Below are positions 8,127-17,437 of a DNA stretch of 64,000 bases, in pieces. A program made the translations under genes and the position numbers. Source of the DNA: Enterococcus raffinosus (GTDB taxonomy: Bacteria; Bacillota; Bacilli; Lactobacillales; Enterococcaceae); assembly GCF_018917525.1 (NCBI RefSeq), contig NZ_JAHLOS010000016.1:1-64000 (forward strand). The letters run 5' to 3'. Within the stretch, counting starts at the first letter, position 1. Each line of letters starts with the position of its first letter. The notes under the pieces were generated by a model. The model ran no database searches, was not told the origin of the DNA, and saw only the letters and a program-made list of their open reading frames with translations.

Positions 8127-9080
8127 CTACTGACGGTTAATCGAGACAATCTTTTGCTGCAAACGATCATAAACGACGACAAATTCTGCGACCTTTTTTT
8201 CAGATGTCGGTACGCGGAAATAGTAATCAGATTGCCCATCCGTTGGGGTATTCGTATGATAGAAGCCAGATAGATACGCATGAGCGATATCCCCTCTGGT
8301 ATCCTTGAATAGTTCGAAAAATCCGCTTGAATCCGTCAGTTCGATACTTTTTTCTAGTGCTTTAAATTCTGTTTGGTTGCTGTCCATTCCAGCTTTCTTC
8401 ATTTCTCGATACAATTGTGTATCCGTTCCACGACGAACAACTTCCGTCCAAGCCGTCTCAAAATCCGCCGATTTATCGAGATACGTATCGTCTCTAGTAA
8501 TGACCGATTTCACCTCACTACCATCTTCAGCTGATAGTTCCGTTAGCTCATTTCCATTGAACCGCAGACTTACGGTGTAATCGTGACGCGTTCCATTAGT
8601 ATCAGTAAAACTCCAGACTTGTCGTTGCGTCGACAGCGGTTCATCGTCAATCAAACGCTGCCCAAACCCAATCAAACTTATGCTAACAAAGCCGTTCTCT
8701 TGCGAACTGACCATTGGATAAATTTTTCGATAAAGATTAAAGATACTCTTTCCATCCTTGGCAGAACCATAGATTTTCTCAATCGTATCGGCCATCGCCT
8801 GCGAGCTGGAAAAGCTGTTATTATCCTCCGTAAATGCTTTGTTTAAAGCATCAACTTTTTCAATTTGTTCATCTAATAATGTTTGATCATTGACATCCCT
8901 TAATGCCAGTACCTTTAACTTCGGCAACTCTTCCTTCTTCTTGCCCTTATCGTCACTAGCAAAGACACTGAAAGGAATCGTAAACTGCGGAAAATTACCG
9001 CTTAATATGACGCCGAAGGTACCGACAAACAACGCAGCCAGCACACCCCAAAAGATCAACCATTTCTTTGATGTGTTCAT
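8127..9080 (-). CDS. Membrane-anchored extracellular protein, unknown function
   Basis: 317 aa. A single N-terminal membrane helix (residues about 8-28) follows a short basic MNTSKK start, and the rest is a hydrophilic, presumably extracellular domain of mixed helix and strand. The sequence after the helix is charged (DDKGKKKEELPKLK), then about 250 residues without repeats or recognised motifs. No cysteine, no lipobox, no wall-anchor motif. I do not recognise the family. It is divergent from the penicillin-binding protein gene and shares its upstream region. GAGGTGACCT precedes the ATG. Confidence 0.7.
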   Translation of the reverse strand: MNTSKKWLIFWGVLAALFVGTFGVILSGNFPQFTIPFSVFASDDKGKKKEELPKLKVLALRDVNDQTLLDEQIEKVDALNKAFTEDNNSFSSSQAMADTIEKIYGSAKDGKSIFNLYRKIYPMVSSQENGFVSISLIGFGQRLIDDEPLSTQRQVWSFTDTNGTRHDYTVSLRFNGNELTELSAEDGSEVKSVITRDDTYLDKSADFETAWTEVVRRGTDTQLYREMKKAGMDSNQTEFKALEKSIELTDSSGFFELFKDTRGDIAHAYLSGFYHTNTPTDGQSDYYFRVPTSEKKVAEFVVVYDRLQQKIVSINRQ

Positions 9081-9409
9081 AGGTCACCTCTTCTCCCCCT
9101 TATTGTGGCGACAAATTAAGCAAGCGTCAAGTATTTCAAGTAAATATCAGCCTATTTTTATGAAATAATCTAAATTTTTCTTGGAAAAATATGATTATCA
9201 TAGTTATTCTCGTCATTTTCTATTACACTAGAAGAAATGATTTTATCAAGATGCTAGCTCTGCTTTTACAGATTCATAAAACAGCATGCATTGATTGTGA
9301 GTTAGCAAAATACTACTGAGTCTAACTACCAGAATAGTAAGCAGCATGAACATAAAACTTTTTCTCGAAAGAAAAATAAAGACAATAACTGAAATAAGGA
9401 TAGGCAAAT
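9081..9409. other. Intergenic region between divergent cell-envelope genes
   Basis: About 330 bases containing the promoters of the anchored protein (minus) and the penicillin-binding protein (plus). AT-rich, no open frame, no convincing long inverted repeat. The ribosome site of the plus-strand gene, AAGGATAGG, is at its right end. Confidence 0.45.
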
Positions 9410-11986
9410 ATGGCAAACAGACAAGAACGACATCAACAAAAAAAAGAAACTAAAAAACCACGTGTGCGAAAAAAGACACCTCGGGGAAAATTGGCGAAAT
9501 CAACCAAGATTTCTCTTAGCATTCTAGCAGTGATGCTGCTTATGGTGATCGCAGGAACTATTTTCTTCTTCCAAAAATACGGCAAAGAAGTAACTGCCGC
9601 CATTGATGCAGGAGAAGAGCACGCAGCTTCCATTCAAGAGAGCGACTTCAAGCAATACCATCCAACAACAGTCTTAGATAAGAATGGTCAAGTTATCAAG
9701 GAGCTGAAAACGCAAGAACGGGATTACCTGACCTATGACAAGATGGACCCATTAGTCTCGCAGGCGCTGATCGCAATTGAGGACAAACGTTTTTATGAGC
9801 ACCATGGGGTCGATACACAAGGACTATTGACTATTGCATTGAACGCCGCGACCGGTCGCGGAATCCGTGGAGCATCGACCATTACCCAGCAATTGGTGAA
9901 AAATATCTACCTGACACCTGAAGTCTCGATCTCTCGTAAAATCGAGGAGATGGTGATGGCGCAATCGTTAGAAAAGAAATTCACCAAGCATCAAATTTTA
10001 GAATACTACCTAAATAATGTTTATTTCGGACACGGTGCTTATGGAATCAATGCCGCAGCAAAGGTTTATTTTGGCAAATCCATTAACGATACCAGTTTGC
10101 TGGAAAAAGCTACATTAGTGGGGATTACGAATAATCCAGGTATTTTTGATCCTACGTCTAACAAAAAGAACGCCTTGAAGCGGGCCAAATTGATCTTAAA
10201 GGAAATGAATCAACAGGGCTACATTACAAAGGATCAATATGATAAAGCTGTCGCGGATGATTTCGAGGCTAAAATTCACAGCAATGCGTTGAACAATCAA
10301 CTAGACAATAACGAAGTCGCCTTAGCAGTTGATTCTTCAACTAAAATTTTGATGGAGCAACAGGATTTCCGTTTCCAATACCAGTTTGACTCTAAAGAGG
10401 AAGAAGATCGTTACAACGAAGAATATAGCTCTGCCTATAATAAGGTGTATCAACGAATTCTCTCCGGCGGTTATCAAATCAGTACCAATATTGATACCGG
10501 CTTACACGATCAACTGCAAGGGATCGTTAGCAACGTTATGAATGCCTGGCAAGATCGCAGCGGTGATAATAACTTCTTTACCAAGCAGGCTGCGATGACT
10601 GTTATTGATAATCAAACAGGTGATGTTGTTGCTAGTATCGGTGGCCGCGGTGAGGAAGGAAATCATTATAATCGTGCCTTTCTTTCCTATCGTCAACCTG
10701 GCTCGGCGATCAAACCACTGGTCTCTTATGCTCCTGCGTATGAGCGCGGCTTGCTAGAAACCAGTGTTGTCTCCGATGATCGGCCAAATAATACGTATCC
10801 AAATAATGTATATAATAGTTCCAAAGGGAATCTTACATTGAGAAATGCCTTAGCGATTTCCTCAAACGTTGTCGCATACAAATTAGCAGATGAAAATCGC
10901 AATGAGCTGAAGGAAGCTGTCTATCAGCCCTTGGCACAAATGCAATTTACCGGCCTTGATGTGGCAGATGACAATCCGATTATTGCAGTCGGCGGGATGA
11001 CCTACGGAGCAACTACTCAAGAAATGGCTAGCGGGATCGCGACTTTGGTAAATCAAGGAAATTATCGTGCCCCATTAAATATTCAAACGATCAAGCGTAA
11101 AGATAACGGACAAGATATCTTCTCACAAAATGATATCGCACAACAAAAAATTTACAGTGATGATGCCGCTTATCTAACGATTGATACGATGAAAGCTGTT
11201 CATGAGAATGCAGATGGAACAGCAGCCGGCTTGACCCTAGCCCACAATCAATTTTGGGCAGTCAAAACCGGTACGACTGATGAAGCGAAGGATTTATGGA
11301 CTGTCGGAGCGACTCCCCACTATACCGTGGCAGTCTGGGCTGGCGATGATACACCGCAACCGCAAGACAATGCCAGTGTCGGACAGGCGACCAAAGAAAT
11401 CTTCAAGCAAACGATGGATCTCTTAAACAACGGCAAAGAAGACGTTGATTTTCAGATGCCCTCTTCCGTACAAAAAGTCGGCAACCAATTAGTAACCCGC
11501 TCCAGTCAAACAAAACAAGTATTAGCAACGCGCCAATATGCCTTGCAGACAGCAACAGCCAATATCGATACCTTGGCAAAACAAAAAGCAAATGAATTGA
11601 CCGCGGCGAAATTGAATACACCGATGGTAGAAGAAGCTTCCACCTTCAGTAATCAATTAATCTCTGAACGGATCAATACCTTAAGTCAGTTCGAGCTTAT
11701 CGTGACAGATACCCAAGACAACTGGCAAACTTTTGATCAATATGCGCAGCAGGTCTACGCTTTAGTACAACAAGTCGAACCCTCTGGCGGAACACTTTCT
11801 GATCAATATACGAATGTTTATCGTAATAAGGAAGTCGAATATGCCCGGGAAAAAGATGCTCGGGATTCCGCATTGAACTCGATGGAGGATCAAATCGATG
11901 ATACGAAAAATCAAAGCAAAGACCTTGATAAGCGAATCAATGATCTGAAAAAACAATTGCAGGAAAAAGAAGAAGATGAGGATTAA
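9410..11986 (+). CDS. Class A penicillin-binding protein (glycosyltransferase-transpeptidase)
   Basis: An 858-aa bifunctional enzyme polymerising and crosslinking peptidoglycan outside the membrane. A basic cytoplasmic tail (1-30) and one membrane helix (32-55) come first. The GT51 domain follows: EDKRFYEHHG with catalytic Glu124, RGASTITQQLVKN (153-165), and the KRAKLIL segment near 257-263. The transpeptidase has SAIK with nucleophile Ser432, SSN at 484-486 and KTG at 619-621. After about residue 680 comes a long helical tail ending in a coiled coil (SMEDQIDDTKNQ...) and an acidic end EKEEDED. Which of the enterococcal class A enzymes this is cannot be settled by eye. It is followed by a terminator. 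Confidence 0.93.
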   Translation: MANRQERHQQKKETKKPRVRKKTPRGKLAKSTKISLSILAVMLLMVIAGTIFFFQKYGKEVTAAIDAGEEHAASIQESDFKQYHPTTVLDKNGQVIKELKTQERDYLTYDKMDPLVSQALIAIEDKRFYEHHGVDTQGLLTIALNAATGRGIRGASTITQQLVKNIYLTPEVSISRKIEEMVMAQSLEKKFTKHQILEYYLNNVYFGHGAYGINAAAKVYFGKSINDTSLLEKATLVGITNNPGIFDPTSNKKNALKRAKLILKEMNQQGYITKDQYDKAVADDFEAKIHSNALNNQLDNNEVALAVDSSTKILMEQQDFRFQYQFDSKEEEDRYNEEYSSAYNKVYQRILSGGYQISTNIDTGLHDQLQGIVSNVMNAWQDRSGDNNFFTKQAAMTVIDNQTGDVVASIGGRGEEGNHYNRAFLSYRQPGSAIKPLVSYAPAYERGLLETSVVSDDRPNNTYPNNVYNSSKGNLTLRNALAISSNVVAYKLADENRNELKEAVYQPLAQMQFTGLDVADDNPIIAVGGMTYGATTQEMASGIATLVNQGNYRAPLNIQTIKRKDNGQDIFSQNDIAQQKIYSDDAAYLTIDTMKAVHENADGTAAGLTLAHNQFWAVKTGTTDEAKDLWTVGATPHYTVAVWAGDDTPQPQDNASVGQATKEIFKQTMDLLNNGKEDVDFQMPSSVQKVGNQLVTRSSQTKQVLATRQYALQTATANIDTLAKQKANELTAAKLNTPMVEEASTFSNQLISERINTLSQFELIVTDTQDNWQTFDQYAQQVYALVQQVEPSGGTLSDQYTNVYRNKEVEYAREKDARDSALNSMEDQIDDTKNQSKDLDKRINDLKKQLQEKEEDED

Positions 11987-11989
11987 AAA

Positions 11990-12016
11990 AACAGTCGTCG
12001 CATTGACGGCTGTTTT
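11990..12016 (+). terminator. Intrinsic terminator after the PBP gene
   Basis: AACAGTCGTC pairs with GACGGCTGTT (one wobble) over a 5-base loop, followed by TTTT. It starts four bases past the stop codon. The next gene has its ribosome site just beyond, so some read-through is possible. Confidence 0.7.
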
Positions 12017-12036
12017 ACTCTAGAAGGGGGTATTTT

Positions 12037-12471
12037 ATGAACACAACACTAGAGCTTCTGACTGCCAAAGATACCAAAGAAGCCATGAACGCTTTTAAAG
12101 AATTGGAAGAGCGCTGTCTGACAGAAGCGCTTTATGCTGACCAATTAGAAGTATTCCTTCCTGCCCTGACTTGCGAAAGAGCTTGTGGACGTGGACGAAC
12201 CTTTAAGTTTTTTATGATTAATACTCGTTGGGATTCGCAGAAAGTCATTGAGACACATCTCGCAGAAATCCTAGCGGTCCTAGACGATCCAAAAGCACCG
12301 ATTGTTCGTCAATGTATCCCCTATTTGATTCATTTAGCTCAAGCTAAACCCGAATTGATCCCAATAATTCAGGAAAAGCTGACATCTTTGGATTTAAGCC
12401 AGTATAAAGAAAGTATGCAAAGTTTGATAAAAAGAGATGTGGATAGTTTATTAGCTAAGATTATAGAATAA
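12037..12471 (+). CDS. Small helical protein, HEAT-repeat-like, unknown function
   Basis: 144 aa, almost entirely helical. The C-terminal half reads like two short antiparallel helix pairs (HLAEILAVLDDPKAPIVRQCIPYLIHLAQAKPELIPIIQEKL), the style of HEAT/Armadillo repeats. The N-terminal half has a Cys-containing segment ALTCERACGRGRTFKFF that could include a ligand site. AAGGGGG lies before the ATG. No signal peptide or membrane helix. Family not recognised. Confidence 0.65.
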   Translation: MNTTLELLTAKDTKEAMNAFKELEERCLTEALYADQLEVFLPALTCERACGRGRTFKFFMINTRWDSQKVIETHLAEILAVLDDPKAPIVRQCIPYLIHLAQAKPELIPIIQEKLTSLDLSQYKESMQSLIKRDVDSLLAKIIE

Positions 12472-12566
12472 CCACAGCATTAATACTTTTATTAATGCTT
12501 ATAACTCTCATATCAATTTCTCTTTTATCTACAACCTAATACAAAACATCGTAAAACTTTATATAC

Positions 12567-12602
12567 AAAAAAACCATATCCCTTTTTCATAAAGGGATAT
12601 GG
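12567..12602 (-). terminator. Terminator of the agmatine operon
   Basis: CCATATCCCTTT (12574-12585) pairs with AAAGGGATATGG (ending 12602) over a 5-base loop. Read on the minus strand it is followed by a run of seven T. It lies ten bases past the aguC stop codon. Confidence 0.9.
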
Positions 12603-12611
12603 GCTTTTACT

Positions 12612-13541
12612 TTACATTTGCACAGTTGTTCCGCTGTTTCCATCCAGTGTTTCTGAAGCTTTTTCCAGTGAAGCGATGATCGCACGTCGGCCGGCTTTTG
12701 ATTCGGCGAAGTCGATGGCTGCTTCGACTTTTGGCAGCATACTTCCTGGCGCGAATTGATCTTCGCTAATATATTGTTTCATATCAGCCACGGAAGTTGT
12801 TTCCAAAGCTTTTTGATCCGGTTTGCCGAAGTTTACAAAGACATGATCAACAGCTGTCAAAATAATGAAGACATCAGCATCGATCAACGCAGCCATTTTC
12901 GCTGCAGCAAAATCCTTATCGATTACGGCATCGACACCTTTATAGCGAGTGCCTTCATAAATGACTGGAATGCCTCCTCCACCACAAGCGATCACGACTT
13001 GCCCCGCGTCGACTAAGGTTTGTAGGCTGATTTTTTCGTAGATATCTACTGGTTTTGGTGATGGTACTACCCGACGCCAGCCGCGGCCCGCATCTTCAAC
13101 ATAAACATCGCCCGTTTCAGCCATCAATTTTTTGGCTTCTTCTTCGCTGTAATAGCCGCCGATTGGTTTGGTTGGATTCGAAAATGCCGGATCTTTCGGA
13201 TCAACCACCACTTGCGTCAGCATAGATACAACGGGGATATCTCCTAAGCCGCGAGAAACCAGTTCTTCATCAATTGCTTGTTGCAAATGATAGCCGATAT
13301 AGCCTTGACTCATGGCCGTACATTCTGGAAACGGCATCGTGTCCTCTGGCTTTTGACTTGTTTCTTCAAACGCTAACCGGATTTTTCCAACCTGCGGACC
13401 ATTGCCGTGAGCGATCACAACTTGATGCCCGGCAGTGATTAGATTCGCGATGGATTTCGCTGCTAATTCAGCTTTAGTTAATTGCTCATTTGCGGAATTT
13501 CCTAGGGCGTTTCCGCCTAATGCGATAACGATTTTTGACAT
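12612..13541 (-). CDS. aguC: Carbamate kinase of the agmatine pathway
   Basis: 309 aa. Transfers phosphate from carbamoyl phosphate to ADP, giving ATP, ammonia and CO2, the energy-yielding last step of agmatine fermentation. The amino-acid kinase fold is clear: VIALGGNALG at the N-terminus, VVIAHGNGPQVG near residue 40, VIACGGGGIPV near 183, and a DKDFAAA loop. It is the last gene of a four-gene minus-strand operon, 9 bases after aguA, and is followed by a strong terminator. The operon position, rather than the sequence alone, distinguishes it from arcC. Confidence 0.93.
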   Translation of the reverse strand: MSKIVIALGGNALGNSANEQLTKAELAAKSIANLITAGHQVVIAHGNGPQVGKIRLAFEETSQKPEDTMPFPECTAMSQGYIGYHLQQAIDEELVSRGLGDIPVVSMLTQVVVDPKDPAFSNPTKPIGGYYSEEEAKKLMAETGDVYVEDAGRGWRRVVPSPKPVDIYEKISLQTLVDAGQVVIACGGGGIPVIYEGTRYKGVDAVIDKDFAAAKMAALIDADVFIILTAVDHVFVNFGKPDQKALETTSVADMKQYISEDQFAPGSMLPKVEAAIDFAESKAGRRAIIASLEKASETLDGNSGTTVQM

Positions 13542-13550
13542 GACAGGCTC

Positions 13551-14648
13551 CTATCTTTGTGGTTGTTGCTGCGTGATACAATGGATGTTTCCGCCACCGT
13601 ATACGATTTCTACTGTATTCACACCCACAACTTCTTTATCTGGGAAAATCATTTCTAATTGTTCTAAAGCTAATGCATCATTTTTATCGCCATATTGTGG
13701 TACGATGACACCGTTATTGGTAATCAAGAAGTTCATGTAAGAAGCGATACAGATGTCGCCATCTTCACGCGGCATGGTTCCTTCCACATAATCGATCTTG
13801 AAATTGCCGTCGATCGTCACGTTTTCGATTGGACAGCAGATTTTATGAACCTTCAATTTGCGGCCTTTCGCATCCGTCATTTCACTTAAACGTTTATAAG
13901 CATCTTGAGCAGCTTCATAGAATGGGCTATTTTCATCTTCTGTATAAATACATGCCACTTCACCAGGGCGAACGAAGCAAGCTACGTCATCCACGTGTCC
14001 ATTCGTTTCCTCTGGATCAATGCCATCCCCTAACCAAAGTACTTTTTCACAATTCAAGTAATCGCACAATTTTTGTTCGATTTCTTCTTTGCTCATATGT
14101 GGATTGCGTCCTTCACTCAATAGACACATTTCAGTTACTAGAACTGTGCCTTCACCATCAACGTGGAAAGAACCGCCTTCTAAAATAAAATCATCTGTCC
14201 GATAAGAATCGACATGCTCGATTTCACAAATCTTTTGTGCAACTAAATCATCTTGATCCCATGGGAAATACAATCCGTCAACAAGTCCGCCCCAAGCATT
14301 GAAGCCCCAGTCATTCCCACGCAATTCGCCCTTATCATTGATTACGAAGCTTGGTCCGCAGTCACGAATCCAGGCATCATTATTAGACATTTCGTAAACA
14401 GTGATATTTTCTGGTAATTGACGACGACAGTTTTGGAATTGTTGCTGCGAAACCACCACATTCATCGGCGTAAATTTGCTGATGGCTTTGGCTACTTCAG
14501 TAAATGCTTCTTGCGCTGGTTTCCCACCGTCACGCCAATTATCTGGACGTTCAGGCCAAATCATCCAAACCTTTTCCTGTGGTTCATACTCACCGGGCAT
14601 TCTAAACCCGTCTTGTTTCGGTGTTGTCTTTTCGAGTCTCTTCGCCAT
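13551..14648 (-). CDS. aguA: Agmatine deiminase
   Basis: 365 aa, the length of the Enterococcus faecalis enzyme. Hydrolyses agmatine to N-carbamoylputrescine and ammonia. Guanidine-group-modifying enzyme motifs are visible: NDAWIRDCGPSFV (about 86-98), ILEGGSFHVDGEGTVL (about 155-170), NGHVDDVACF (about 215), and the C-terminal GGGNIHC with catalytic Cys357. The gene start lies inside the aguD reading frame (47-base overlap), so translation is probably coupled. AAGGAG precedes the ATG. Confidence 0.96.
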   Translation of the reverse strand: MAKRLEKTTPKQDGFRMPGEYEPQEKVWMIWPERPDNWRDGGKPAQEAFTEVAKAISKFTPMNVVVSQQQFQNCRRQLPENITVYEMSNNDAWIRDCGPSFVINDKGELRGNDWGFNAWGGLVDGLYFPWDQDDLVAQKICEIEHVDSYRTDDFILEGGSFHVDGEGTVLVTEMCLLSEGRNPHMSKEEIEQKLCDYLNCEKVLWLGDGIDPEETNGHVDDVACFVRPGEVACIYTEDENSPFYEAAQDAYKRLSEMTDAKGRKLKVHKICCPIENVTIDGNFKIDYVEGTMPREDGDICIASYMNFLITNNGVIVPQYGDKNDALALEQLEMIFPDKEVVGVNTVEIVYGGGNIHCITQQQPQR

Positions 14649-16023
14649 GATAAATTACTCCTTCTTTCTTGATTTTTTTCACCCATATAATCGCTTCACC
14701 AAATAGTGTGAAGACGACAGCTCCGATCGTGATCGGTAGTTGTTCACTTAATGTCGCAGGGTCAAACTGCAACGGTAATGCTGTAAAGATCAATGAAATG
14801 ACGATCATAATCATTGGTAGCGCAACCAAAACTTTCAAGAATGCGTCGCTTCCGCCAACTTTGAATGGTCGCGGTGTATCTGGATCGATTTTTCTTAGTT
14901 TGTAGAAAGCTGGGAATACAGGTACATAAGACATTAAGAACATTACTAGGTTCAATGAGAAGAATGCCCAGAATAAATCTTGATTCGGTAAAATCGGTGC
15001 AATCACTACGACAACAGTCGCAACAATCCCATTCATGATAGCTGCACCAATCGGCATTTCGTCTTTCCCGCCGCGTTTCGCGAAAAATTTCGGCATATCA
15101 CCATTCTCAGCTGCGTAGCAGGCCGTGTTGTTTACACCTAATGACCATGAAATCATGTTACCGAACAAGGTCAGCAAGAACAGGAACGCCATCAGAATAA
15201 TGAACCAGCCGCCAGTTGAACCAGTCAATAGTTTGAAACTGTCCATCAGTCCGCTGCCGGTGCTGATTTGATCCGTTGGAATCGCTACACCGATCCCAAA
15301 TGCTGAGAAGATATAAATTGCCGCGATCACGATACCGCCGACAATGATCGATTGCGGAATTTGTTTCTTAGGATTTTCCATATCATCCGCAAAGGTACAA
15401 ATAACTTCGAAACCTAATAAGTTAAAAATGATAACCGAAATAAAGGATAAACTATTTAAATCTAAGCTTGGCAACATCGATGATAAGGTAAACTCATTCG
15501 CTACTCCTTTCGTAAGAGCGGTATAAACACCTAATCCACCAATCAAAATAGCCAAGATCATTTTAATAACAGCCGCACCATTCAGAATCCATACGCTGTC
15601 ACTGACTGGATAAAAACTGATCCAAACAATTACCCAGATAAATACTAGTTCAATCAAAATTGCTGGTAGTGTTGAGAACTCAATTCCTGTGATCGTCGTT
15701 AACAGATCGGGACAAACAACTGCCAGTGAAGCCAACCATAGCGGATAATTGATCCAGTAGTACCAAGAGACACGTGAACCCCAGCGATGCCCAAAGGCTT
15801 GTGTCACCCAGTCATAGATCCCGCCGTCGCCAATATAGGTTGTGCCTAATTCTGATGACATTAAGCCATATGGCAAAAGGAACGCGATTAGCAGGAAGAT
15901 CCACCAAAAGAACTGTGAATTTCCGATCGCCGCAACCGGCGCCGCTGCCTCTGCCACGAACACGACACAGATAACGGATAAGATTGCACTCATCAAACTA
16001 AATTTTTTCTTCTTTTCTCCCAT
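14602..16023 (-). CDS. aguD: Agmatine/putrescine antiporter
   Basis: 473 aa, APC-superfamily carrier with about twelve membrane helices. Predicted to import agmatine in exchange for putrescine, which makes the pathway self-sustaining. The N-terminal helix has the APC signature (VFVAEAAAPVAAIGNSQFFW) and helix six carries FNLLGFEVICTFADDM. The start at MGEKKKKF is supported by AAAGGAAG; an in-frame ATG 17 codons earlier lacks a site. It lies between aguB and aguA as in E. faecalis. Confidence 0.92.
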   Translation of the reverse strand: MGEKKKKFSLMSAILSVICVVFVAEAAAPVAAIGNSQFFWWIFLLIAFLLPYGLMSSELGTTYIGDGGIYDWVTQAFGHRWGSRVSWYYWINYPLWLASLAVVCPDLLTTITGIEFSTLPAILIELVFIWVIVWISFYPVSDSVWILNGAAVIKMILAILIGGLGVYTALTKGVANEFTLSSMLPSLDLNSLSFISVIIFNLLGFEVICTFADDMENPKKQIPQSIIVGGIVIAAIYIFSAFGIGVAIPTDQISTGSGLMDSFKLLTGSTGGWFIILMAFLFLLTLFGNMISWSLGVNNTACYAAENGDMPKFFAKRGGKDEMPIGAAIMNGIVATVVVVIAPILPNQDLFWAFFSLNLVMFLMSYVPVFPAFYKLRKIDPDTPRPFKVGGSDAFLKVLVALPMIMIVISLIFTALPLQFDPATLSEQLPITIGAVVFTLFGEAIIWVKKIKKEGVIYHGEETRKDNTETRRV

Positions 16024-16145
16024 TGTTTTCTTCCTTTCCGGTACAAGGGAAACAGGGATTGAGGATTGCCTCAATCCCCGAATGGAAATAATCTTGATGA
16101 AGTTTACTTAACGCTGCAGATCATTTCCGTCCTCACCTCTTGGGT

Positions 16146-17165
16146 CTATAGTGCTTTTCCTAAAAAGACTTCCAAATCTGCTTTTGCTGCTGCTTTTTTC
16201 TTTTCATCAATTGGATTCTTATCTGCGTAATCATGCATTAAGTAAACTAACAAACCACGAATTGACGTTAAACGGTTTTCTGCTTCATCGAAACAAATTG
16301 AGTTTGGTCCATCCATCACTTCGTCAGTTACTTCTTCCCCACGTGTTGCAGGCAAGCAGTGCATGAATTTCGCATTTTCACCAGCACGTTTCATTAATTC
16401 ATCATTAACTTGGTATTTAGGATAGAAAGTGCTCATACGTTCTTCCTCAGATAATTCTGCTTCATATAAGCCGTACCAAACATCTGTGTAGACGAAATCA
16501 GAGCCTTCAATTGATTCAATTTGATCTGAAACAGTATATGAACCGCCAGATTCTTTACAAATCTTATCTAATCTAGCACGATGATCGTCATTCAATTGGA
16601 AACCTTCTGGACCAAACTGGACGAATTCCATCCCCATTTTTGTTGCAACTAAACCTAATGAGAAACATACTTGTGTGGCATCACCAATGAAGGAAACTTT
16701 GCAGTCTTCAATTTTCTTGCCTTCTGGTAAATGTTCGATCATCGTACAAAGATCGCCTAATTCTTGTGTTGGGTGGTTAAAATCAGACATCCCATTAATA
16801 ACTGGAATCGTCGCATTGTTTGCTAAGTCATATACGCTGTGATGACGTTCAACTCGTGCCATCAAAATATCAACTAAACGAGATAACACGCGGCTCGTAT
16901 CTTCAATTGTTTCATGTCCGCCTAATTGGATCTGGCCTGGTGCCAAATATTCTGCGTGTCCACCTAATTGCGTCATCGCTGTTTCAAATGAAACGCGAGT
17001 TCTAGTAGAAGATTGCTGGAAGATCATGCCTAACACTTTATCTTTCAATAATGGCGGATAAAAACCGTTTTTAATAGAAGCTTTGATTTTCAACGATAAA
17101 TCAACGATGTACTGAATCTCCTCCTTCGTGTAATTTTCTGTTGTAATGAAATCTCTTTTTGCCAT
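16146..17165 (-). CDS. aguB: Putrescine carbamoyltransferase
   Basis: 339 aa, the usual length for PTC. Phosphorolyses N-carbamoylputrescine to putrescine and carbamoyl phosphate. The carbamoyl-phosphate loop SSTRTR is at 52-57, HPTQELGD follows at mid-sequence and [16 protein letters not shown] near 270. The extra C-terminal helix ([21 protein letters not shown]) that distinguishes PTC from ornithine transcarbamylase is present. First gene of the operon, with a cre site 82 bases upstream. AGGAGG precedes ATG at 17165; the longer frame is unsupported. Confidence 0.95.
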   Translation of the reverse strand: MAKRDFITTENYTKEEIQYIVDLSLKIKASIKNGFYPPLLKDKVLGMIFQQSSTRTRVSFETAMTQLGGHAEYLAPGQIQLGGHETIEDTSRVLSRLVDILMARVERHHSVYDLANNATIPVINGMSDFNHPTQELGDLCTMIEHLPEGKKIEDCKVSFIGDATQVCFSLGLVATKMGMEFVQFGPEGFQLNDDHRARLDKICKESGGSYTVSDQIESIEGSDFVYTDVWYGLYEAELSEEERMSTFYPKYQVNDELMKRAGENAKFMHCLPATRGEEVTDEVMDGPNSICFDEAENRLTSIRGLLVYLMHDYADKNPIDEKKKAAAKADLEVFLGKAL

Positions 17166-17246
17166 GTTGACGCCTCCTAAGTAATTTGTTTGCTTTTGCA
17201 TCTTTACTTTAGGTGAAAAACCACAAGTTTACGATAAGCTAAAGGA

Positions 17247-17260
17247 TGTAAACGCTATCA
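17247..17260 (-). promoter_or_regulatory. CcpA-binding cre site for the agu operon
   Basis: TGTAAACGCTATCA matches the cre consensus TGWAANCGNTNWCA at all 14 positions. It lies between aguB and aguR, nearer to aguB, so the operon is expected to be repressed by preferred sugars. That agmatine genes are under carbon-catabolite control in enterococci is established; the site here is seen directly. Confidence 0.85.
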
Positions 17261-17322
17261 TTTGGTGTTATGACCTTTAATCCGCGGTTTATTTTTGGAT
17301 GTAAACCTTTTATTTTTCAAGG

Positions 17323-17350
17323 GTTTAGAAAAGTTTAGGGAAAAGTTTAG
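17323..17350. repeat. Three GTTTAG direct repeats in the aguR-aguB region
   Basis: GTTTAG occurs at 17323, 17333 and 17345, each flanked by A and G runs, at spacings of 10 and 12 bases, close to one helical turn. It lies between the divergent promoters and is a plausible binding array for AguR; this is inference. Confidence 0.45.
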
Positions 17351-17437
17351 CGTATTTTGGAGCGTTGGGGGAATAATTAATGTTATACTTAGGTTGAGAA
17401 ACAGTTTTTTTGATCCTGAAATGAAAGGGGATTCAAT

